Origin: Orientallactaga sibirica
Taxonomy: Eukaryota; Chordata; Mammalia; Rodentia; Dipodidae
Assembly: GCA_036365145.1 (NCBI GenBank)
Contig: JAEOAD010000026.1
Location: 4,674,001-4,738,000, forward strand
DNA: 64,000 nucleotides
Direction: 5' to 3'
Below, piece by piece: positions 57,704 through 64,000 of this stretch; position 1 is the first letter of the stretch, and every line of letters begins with the position of its first letter. A program made the translations under genes and the position numbers. Below the pieces are notes generated by a model that made no database searches, was not told the DNA's origin, and saw nothing but the letters and a program-made list of their open reading frames with translations.

Positions 57704-58050
57704 AAAGGCTGGAGAGATAGATGGCTCAATGGGTAGCGTGTGTGCTGTGCAAGCCTGACGACCCAGGTTCAGATCCCCAGAACCCATGTAAAGTCAGATG
57801 CACAGCACAAGCATCTGTAATCTCAGAGCATCTACGGGGAGAGAGGCTGAAGAAGAACCCCAAAGCTTGCAGGCCAGCTACCCTGGTAGACACTGAACAA
57901 ACAAGGGAGATCTACCTCAAAACAAGGTGGAAGGTGAAGACTGACAATGGAGGTTCTTCTCTGACCTCCACACATGTGCTGTGCTGTGCATGTGCCTGAA
58001 TACACACACGTCCCCACACCCCACACACACACAATTAAAAAAAAAAAGAA
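57704..58050 (+). mobile_element. B4/RSINE1-like SINE, forward
   Basis: aggctggagagatagatggc tcaatggg, cccaggttcagatccccaga, gcatctgtaatctcagagca, aacaaggtggaaggtgaaga, tctctgacctccacacatgt, (CA)n. Confidence 0.9.
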
Positions 58051-58150
58051 AAAGAAAAAAATTTAAGATTTATTAATGCCTATAAAACTTCAAACTAGAA
58101 ACTAGTGCCTTAGGACACAGTCATTTATTCCCTCATCAAGAATATTCAAG

Positions 58151-58396
58151 AGGACTGGAGAGATGGCTTAGCAGTTAATGCACTTGCCTGAGAAGCCAAA
58201 GGATCCAGATTCAATTCACCAGGACCCACGTAAGCCAGATGCACAAGGAGCACATGCATCTGGAATTCATTTGCAATGGCTACAGGCCCTGGCGTGCCAA
58301 TTCTCTCTCTGTCTGTCTCTCTTCTCTCTATCTCTGCCTCTCTCTGCTTGCAAATAAATCAATAATAAAATAAATAAAGTCTTTTAAAAAAAATGT
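58151..58396 (+). mobile_element. tRNA-headed SINE, forward
   Basis: aggactggagagatggctta gcagttaatgc ... ctctgcttgcaaataaatca. Long CT/CTGT linker. Confidence 0.92.
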
Positions 58397-58405
58397 TAAA
58401 GAGGT

Positions 58406-58545
58406 GGCTGGGCATGGTGGCATATGTCTTTAATCCTTGAGAGGATTGCCATAAATTGGAAATCACCCTGAGACTACATAGTGAATTCCAGGTCGGCCTG
58501 GGCCAGAGCGAGACCCTACATCAAAAAACATAAAACGAAAGAAAA
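58406..58545 (+). mobile_element. B1 SINE, forward, internally deleted
   Basis: ggctgggcatggtggcatat gtctttaatcc, then a deletion of the 'cagcactcgggaggcagagg' zone, then gagactacatagtgaattcc. Confidence 0.9.
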
Positions 58546-58555
58546 AATATTCAAG

Positions 58556-58771
58556 AGAGCTGAAGAGATGGCTTAATGGCTTAGTGGTTAAGGAGCTTGC
58601 CTGTAAAGTGTAAGGACCCATATTCTATTTCTTAGTACCCATGTAAACCAGATGCACAAGGTGGCACATGAGTCTAGAGTTCATTTGCAGTGAGTGGCTA
58701 GAGGCCCTGGCATGTACTCTCGCACCCTTCCCCCCACATACATACATACATACATACATACATACATACAT

Positions 58772-58807
<36 letters not shown>
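58556..58807 (+). mobile_element. tRNA-headed SINE ending in (CATA)n(CA)n(TA)n
   Basis: Head with an internal 10-bp duplication (ggcttaatggcttagtgg), body gtggctagaggccctggcat. Compound microsatellite 58,735-58,807 replaces the CT/A tail. Confidence 0.9.
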
Positions 58808-59024
58808 GCCTTACTTCCTCATTGTTTATGGGCACTTGGAAATTTCTGCTCCTTGAATATGAACTCAGATGTCTAGCCTAAATATTTTTCCATAGTAGCC
58901 CAGAACTCCACTTTTGCCATCTTGACTGGAAGTCTCTGCACCTGGCTGGACATGGATATGTGTATCTTGAGGCATCTTTACAGCCTGTAATTAAACATTT
59001 CCATCTTGAATATTCTTTCATTTT

Positions 59025-59356
59025 AATTCTTTTATTTATTATTTATTTACTTGAGAGAGAGAGAAAGAAGCAGATAGAGACCACTCAGTGGTTAAATGCA
59101 CTTGCTTGCAAAGCCAAAGAACCCAAGTTCAATTCCCCAGTATCCACGTAAAGCCAAATGCACAAAGTGGTGCATGAGTCTGGTGGTCCTCTGCAGCAGC
59201 AAGAGGACCTGGCATGCCCATTATATAAATAAATAAATAAATTTAAGGGAGGAAGGGAGGTAGGCAGGAAGGGAAAGGGAAAGAAAGAAGGAAGGAAGGG
59301 AGGAAGGAAGAGAGGAAGGAAAGGAGGGAGGGAGAGAAGAAAGAAGGGAAGGAAGG
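59025..59356 (+). mobile_element. SINE fragments and GGAA/GGGA-rich microsatellite
   Basis: A short reverse SINE tail (attatttatttacttgagag) abuts a forward SINE lacking its first bases (ccactcagtggttaaatgca ... ggcatgcccattatataaat). The A tail runs into a purine-only tract 59,246-59,356. Confidence 0.8.
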
Positions 59357-59982
59357 TTAAAAGGTGACAGTCTGAAAAAACCACCAAAGCAATGTTTAAA
59401 AGGAATCAACAGGAACTATGGAAACAAAACAGGGACCCTCACTCAGGAGAACCTCAACAGGCAGTCTAAACAACATGTAGCTGATAAACAGGGGCTGGGA
59501 AGACAACTTAAGGATCGCAATGAAAACCAAATTAAATTCCAAATACAGGACAGACAGGATGAGAAAAACACAGGATAAAAGAGTTGGGGAAGAAAGCTAC
59601 AATGAGATAACTCAAATTTTATCAAACAAAAGATCAGAAGAGGCAAGCAGAAAACCATGAAAAATACATAACTAAAGAATTATAGCCGGAAGAGACCTTA
59701 TTTCACAAATTAGAAAAGCCCAGCTCAGAAGCCATCTTCGATCACACAATGCTGTTAGAGGCAAATCAGGGAGAACAAACCACTGGCTTCCACCCCAAAG
59801 GAGAGTGCCATTAAAATGAAACCAACCCTTCTCATGAGAACTTCCACGTGCCTTTACACATGAGTACTATTTCAATGAACTGGACAGTACAAAGATCTTA
59901 CAGTCATTACATTAAACTTTCAAAGAAACTATATTATTATATTCATTTTAAGAGAAACTGCCTATTGTTAAAAAGAAAACAA
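59357..59982. other. Intron, unique
   Basis: About 59,690-59,790 may be an old MIR; otherwise nothing is recognised. Confidence 0.4.
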
Positions 59983-60131
59983 AGCCAGGCATGGTGGCGC
60001 ACACCTTTAATCCCAGCACTCAGGAGACAGAGATAGGAGGATCGCTGTGAGTTCAAGGCCACCCTGAGACTACATAGTGAATTCCAGGTCAGCCTGGGCT
60101 AGTGTGAGTGAGAATCTACCTTGGAAAACCA
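59983..60131 (+). mobile_element. B1 SINE, forward, near consensus
   Basis: agccaggcatggtggcgcac acctttaatcc ... gaattccaggtcagcctggg. The 'gagaccctacc' end is altered by a gtgagtgaga duplication. Confidence 0.95.
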
Positions 60132-60280
60132 AAAATAAGTTAAGGAACAACAGGTGTTTATCAAGGATGGGGTGGGAATGGGGGGTACTGAACAGTGGAA
60201 TATAAGGAATAGCAATGCAAAAAGACGCTGAGGCCACGGTAGAAGAAAGTATGGAAGTCCCTCAAAAAGTTAAGCACAGA

Positions 60281-60423
60281 GCCGGGCGTGGTGGGTCTTT
60301 AATGCCAGCACACAGGAGACAGAGGTAGGAAGATCACTGTGAGTTCAAGGCCACCCTGAGACTACATAGTGAATTCCAGGTCAGCCTGGACTAGAGTAAA
60401 ACCCTACCTTGAAAAAAAAAAAA
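60281..60423 (+). mobile_element. B1 SINE, forward
   Basis: gagccgggcgtggtgggtct ttaatgcc ... ggactagagtaaaaccctac, A tail. Confidence 0.95.
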
Positions 60424-60431
60424 GTTAAGCA

Positions 60432-60690
60432 CAGGGCTGGAGAGATGGCTTAGCAGTTAAGGCTCTTGCCTGCAAAGCCTAAAGACCCATTTTCTACTCT
60501 CCAGATCCCATGTGAGCCAGATGCACAAAGGTGAGGCAAGCACAAGGTTGCACATGCCCACTAGGTAGCGGAAGCGCCTGAAGTTCGATTGTAGTGGCTC
60601 AGGCCCTAGTATGCCCATTTTTTCTCTCTCTGTTTCTCTCTCTCTCCCTCTTGTTCTCTCTAAAAAAATAAAATTTAACTTAAAAATGTA
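60432..60690 (+). mobile_element. tRNA-headed SINE, long subtype
   Basis: cagggctggagagatggctt agcagttaaggc; body insertion gtgaggcaagcacaaggttg; cccactaggtagcggaag at 60,557-60,573 resembles a CTCF core; tgtagtggctcaggccctag. Confidence 0.92.
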
Positions 60691-61290
60691 AAAAAGTTAA
60701 TCACAGAATTATGTTTCCCAATAACTATTCTTCTAAGTACATATGTGACAAGGCTGAAAGGCAGGATTCAAGCACACACATGTCCACCAATGTTCAGAGC
60801 ACCACTGGTTGTAACAGCCAACAGGAAGAAATAACTCAACTGTCCATCACTAAATGACTAGGTAAACCAAATGTGACAATACATACAATTGAATGTGCTT
60901 CAGTCATAAAAATGAGTGGAATTCCCAGACATGCTACAACATGGCTGACCTTTGAAAACATCATGCAAGTAAAATCAAGCAGACACAAAAGACAAGTCTT
61001 GTCTGACTTAACTGACTTGAGTTCCTGAAACAAGCACGAGTACAAAGAAAGACAGTAAAATACGACTTGTCGGGGCTTCCGGGAAGGGAAAAGGGGAGTT
61101 AGTGTTCAGTGATAAAAGTTTCTGTTGGGGTCATGAAGTTTTGAAACTGGGCAGTGGGGATATTTATACAATTAGGAATGAATTTAATGCCATTCAGAAA
61201 TTCTTCAGATGGTATATTTTATATACGCTTATTTTACTACAATTTAAAATGACAAAATTTTATGACATGCATCTTGCCACAGTATGTTTA
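60691..61290 (+). mobile_element. Ancient L1M ORF2/3' UTR remnant, forward
   Basis: caactgtccatcactaaatg, acttgagttcctgaaac and gaatttaatgccattcagaa follow the L1M 3' order. 60,132-60,280 may be its upstream part. No intact frame. Confidence 0.65.
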
Positions 61291-61404
61291 TAAATATACA
61301 GACAAGTAAGCAGACAGAAACAGCATATGACTTGCAGTGTGTCTCTTCTGAACACTGATGTGTGCAAACATACCGCAGTCATATTTAAGTATAAAGAACA
61401 CCGT

Positions 61405-61715
61405 CAGCAGCTGGGCGGATGGAGATTAGGCAAAGCACTTGCTGCATAAGGACCTGAGTTCAATCTCCAGCACCCATGTAAAGATGGACACAGAAGAAAT
61501 CCCAGCCCTCCATCAGTTACATGAGAGGCAGAGAGGAGTTCCAGGAAGCTTGCAGGGCAGCCAGCCTATCAGATACAGCAGCAGACAGCAGTGCAATGCT
61601 CCCTCAAACAAGGCAGAAGGTGAGGGCCAACACCCAAGGTTGCCTCTGACCTCCGTGCATGCGCTGCAACACACACACGTGTCCATGTTCATACACATAC
61701 ACAAAAATACATACA
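61405..61715 (+). mobile_element. B4/RSINE1-like SINE, forward
   Basis: gcagctgggcggatggagat (diverged head), acctgagttcaatctccagc, aaacaaggcagaaggtgagg, ctctgacctccgtgcatgcg, CA-rich tail. Confidence 0.85.
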
Positions 61716-61732
61716 TGCATACCATATATATA

Positions 61733-61887
61733 TATTTGTTTGTTTTTCAAGGTAGGGTCTCGCTCTAGCCCAGGCTGACCTGGAATTCACTATGTAGCCT
61801 CAGGCTGGCTTCAAACTCACAGCAATCATCCTACCTCTGCCTCTGCAAGTGCTGGGATTAAAGGCTTGTGCCACTACGCCCGGCTAA
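61733..61887 (-). mobile_element. B1 SINE, reverse
   Basis: (TTTG)n, gtagggtctcgctctagccc ... agtgctgggattaaaggctt ... ctacgcccggct. Confidence 0.95.
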
Positions 61888-62011
61888 AAATACTTTTTTA
61901 AAAAAAAAAAGAATACCATCACAATGGATGAAAATATTTTTTAAGAAATAGCATTCTACCAGACATGACAGTAGAAATATCATAACCATCTCCCCAATAC
62001 CCTCTGGCCCC

Positions 62012-62142
62012 TCCCACTTATAGTCTCAGCACTCAGGAGGCTGAGACAGGAGAACTGCCATGAGTTTGAGGCCAGTCTGGACTCCAAAACATGGAGAGCC
62101 AGGGTTTCACAGTGAGACCCTGTCTCAAAAAAAAAGAGAGAG
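62012..62142 (+). mobile_element. B1 SINE, forward, old
   Basis: tatagtctcagcactcagga ggctgagac ... cacagtgagaccctgtctca. 5' end diverged. Confidence 0.75.
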
Positions 62143-62149
62143 CGAGAGA

Positions 62150-62324
62150 GGGCTGGAGAGATGGCTTAGCGGTTAAGGTGCTTGCCTGCAAAGTCAAAGG
62201 ACACAGGTTCAATTCCCCAGGACTCAAGTAAGCCAGATGCACATGGTGGCACACACATCTGGAGTTCATTTGCAGTGGCTGGAGGCCCTAGCATGCCCAT
62301 TCTCTCTCTATCTGCCTAATTCTG

Positions 62325-62360
<36 letters not shown>

Positions 62361-62396
62361 AAATAAATAAATAATAAAGTATTTTTTAAAAGGCAA
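62150..62396 (+). mobile_element. tRNA-headed SINE, forward, near consensus
   Basis: agggctggagagatggctta gcggttaaggtg, ccaggactcaagtaagccag, (CT)n, caaataaataaataaataat. Confidence 0.95.
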
Positions 62397-62413
62397 AAAA
62401 TAAATAAATAAAA

Positions 62414-62630
62414 CTAGAGCCAGGCATGGTGACTCATGCTTATGATCGTCACACTAGGGAGGCAAAGGCAGGAAGATCACCACAGAATGGTCTAGATAGC
62501 AAGATTCAGGCCAAGACTACATAGTAAGACTGTGTCAGGAAGGAAGGAAGGAGGGAAAGGAAGGAGGGAGGGACAGAGTGAGGGAGGGAGGGGGTAAGGG
62601 AAAGAAGGCAGGAAGGAAGGAAAAAAACGG
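62414..62630 (+). mobile_element. Old B1-like SINE with (GGAA)n/(GGGA)n tail
   Basis: gagccaggcatggtgactca tgcttatgatcg ... gactacatagtaagactgtg, then a purine tract 62,538-62,628. Confidence 0.75.
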
Positions 62631-62822
62631 ATAATGTGCAATGGGAGAAAATTATTACTGCTAATACTTTTTATTAGTATATACCTATTGTACAAAATAG
62701 TGTCTCCATATGACATTTTATACATATATATAATTCCATTCCCCATTTCCCTCTTGCCCCTCTCTTCCCATCCTCTTTTCCAATAGTCTCACTTCTACTT
62801 TCATATTTTATATATGCACTTT

Positions 62823-63020
62823 AAATATTGTATTTATTTGCAAGCAGAGAGAGATGGAAGAGAGACAGAATGGCCATACCAGGGCCTCCTCCCACTGCAA
62901 ACGTACTCCAGACACATACGCCAATTTGTGCATCTGACTCTACGTGGGTACTGGGGAGTCAAACTCAAGTTATTAGGCTTTGCAGGCAAGCGTCTTAACC
63001 ACTAAGCCATTTCTCCAGCA
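62823..63020 (-). mobile_element. tRNA-headed SINE, reverse
   Basis: tatttatttgcaagcagaga, gccaatttgtgcatctgact, ctaagccatttctccagc. Confidence 0.92.
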
Positions 63021-63175
63021 GCTATATGCATTTTTAATGTGGATTCTGCAGATAAGAGAAAACACACAATATTTCTTTCTGAGCCAGTCTTACTTTGTTT
63101 AACATGATGATTTCCAGTTCTATCTGTTTTCCTGCAAAGAACACAATTGCATTCTTCTTTAAGAACTGCCCATGT

Positions 63176-63272
63176 TTACTGAGTGCTTATAGTGACCTCG
63201 CCATTCTCACATAAACTCCATAAGCCCACCCTAGTATGTAGTAGTATTATCCTGACTTTACAAATAATAAAC
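63176..63272 (+). repeat. MIR/MIR3-like core
   Basis: tactgagtgcttatagtgac ... tattatcctgactttacaaa, matching the 'gtgctaagc...tattatccccattttacaga' zone. Confidence 0.6.
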
Positions 63273-63305
63273 AAATGCTACATCTCTGTTAAAATCTACT
63301 TTCCC

Positions 63306-63478
63306 TAGGCTGGAGGGATGGCCTAGCAATTAAGGCAGTTGCCTGCAAAGCCAAAGGACCCACATAAGTACAAGGTAGCACATACATCTGGAGTTCTTTT
63401 GCAATGGCTGGAGGTCCTGGTACATCCATTCTATCTCTCTCTCTCTCTCTCTCTCTCAAATAAATAAAACTTAAAAAA
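63306..63478 (+). mobile_element. tRNA-headed SINE, forward, B-box region deleted
   Basis: taggctggagggatggccta gcaattaaggcag; 'ccaggttcgattcc' segment missing between aaaggaccca and cataagtac; (CT)n, caaataaataaaac. Confidence 0.92.
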
Positions 63479-63544
63479 AATTAAAAATCTACTTTCCCTT
63501 ATTGAAATAAACACTATGGAGAAATTTTTTTAAATAAATGAAAT

Positions 63545-63822
63545 AATTTCTTTTTTGTTATTTATTTATTTATTTTATTTTATTATTTATTATTTTATTT
63601 TATTTTATTTTTGAGAGTGACAGACAGAGAGAGAGAAGGAAAGAGGCAGAGAGAGAGAGAGAGAGAATGGGCGCACCAGGGCCTCCAGCCACTGCAAACG
63701 AACTACAGGTGCATAAACCACCTTGTGCTTCTGGCTTACAGGTACTGGGGAATCGAGCCTCAAACGAGGGTCTATAAGCTTCACAGGCAAGTGCTTAACT
63801 GCTAATGCATCTCTCCAGCCCC
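63545..63822 (-). mobile_element. tRNA-headed SINE, reverse, with long (TTTTA)n/(GA)n tail
   Basis: Tail 63,555-63,665, gaatgggcgcaccagggcct, aaccaccttgtgcttctggc, right end catctctccagcccc. Confidence 0.93.
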
Positions 63823-64000
63823 AAAATTTCTTAACAAAGTATTTCTCCCTTTTGGAACTGAAATTTCCACCAAAAACATTGTCAATGTTAATTCCATGTA
63901 ATATAACTCAGCTTAAGTTGATTTTCCCATTATTTTTGTGACTAGAGCATCAAGATAGTTATGCCTACATAATGTTTAATTTAAAAGCAAAAGAGGGCCT

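Larger units (their letters stand above)
1..64000 (-). other. TTC28: TTC28 gene body, internal part (two exons, three introns partly or wholly in window)
   Basis: Two minus-strand open segments with consensus splice sites encode consecutive TTC28 peptide, so the whole window lies in the TTC28 transcription unit. The intron upstream of the first exon fills 13,405 to the right edge (over 50 kb), the middle intron is 3,584-13,256, and a third starts at 3,310 and leaves the window at the left. TTC28 is a very large TPR protein (about 2,480 residues in human) reported to act at the spindle midzone/midbody in cytokinesis (family knowledge). The promoter, first exon and C-terminal part are outside. 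I saw no further exon of the gene and no other recognisable gene in either direction. Confidence 0.9.

Overview
The window is mammalian nuclear DNA from a rodent. It is almost entirely intronic. It carries two internal coding exons of one gene, read on the minus strand, which I recognise from the translated peptides as TTC28 (tetratricopeptide repeat domain 28). The interspersed repeats are B1 (7SL-derived), B4/RSINE1-like (ID+B1 fusion), ID, and a very abundant tRNA-headed SINE that starts gctggagagatggctt and ends in a CT run plus aaataaa. I do not see typical mouse/rat B2. The abundant SINE matches what I remember of dipodoid rodents (jerboa type, 'DIP'-like), so a jerboa or relative is my best guess (moderate confidence); rodent is near certain.

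Layout in + coordinates, with transcription running right to left. From 64,000 down to 13,405 is part of one intron of more than 50 kb. The exon at 13,404-13,257 is 148 nt (phase 0 to phase 1). An intron of 9.7 kb follows, then the exon at 3,583-3,311, 273 nt (phase 1 to phase 1). The next intron runs off the left edge. Both exons have AG/GT boundaries, and their phases join cleanly, so they would make a continuous stretch of about 140 codons near the N-terminus. This stretch ends the N-terminal TPR block and enters the long TPR array. No other exon was recognised; a small one could be missed.

The striking content is tandem repeats. (1) A 65-bp minisatellite (915-3,352, about 37 copies) whose unit is the last ~40 nt of the 273-nt exon plus its 5' splice site plus ~25 nt of intron. 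The authentic exon end is the first unit, followed by dozens of near-identical decoy donors. (2) A 19-bp minisatellite (3,716-4,570), purine-rich on the sense strand, about 130 nt upstream of the same exon's acceptor, so the exon lies between two arrays. (3) A 52-bp satellite-like array (about 23,650-28,830, roughly 100 copies) that begins inside, and seems to derive from, an ancient L1 3' UTR. (4) A 50-bp array (36,332-38,921, about 51 copies) with an old heterogeneous left half and a homogeneous, CpG-rich right half. A fifth short array lies at 41,050-41,490.

The remaining intron is a mosaic of SINEs (several nested, with readable target-site duplications), ancient MIR and L1M fragments, younger L1 3' ends, MaLR-like LTRs, two truncated 5S rRNA pseudogenes and microsatellites. 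Between them are AT-rich, repeat-poor blocks (about 20.1-20.9, 44.3-47.7 and 54.6-54.85 kb) that could hold conserved regulatory elements. This cannot be tested without alignment.
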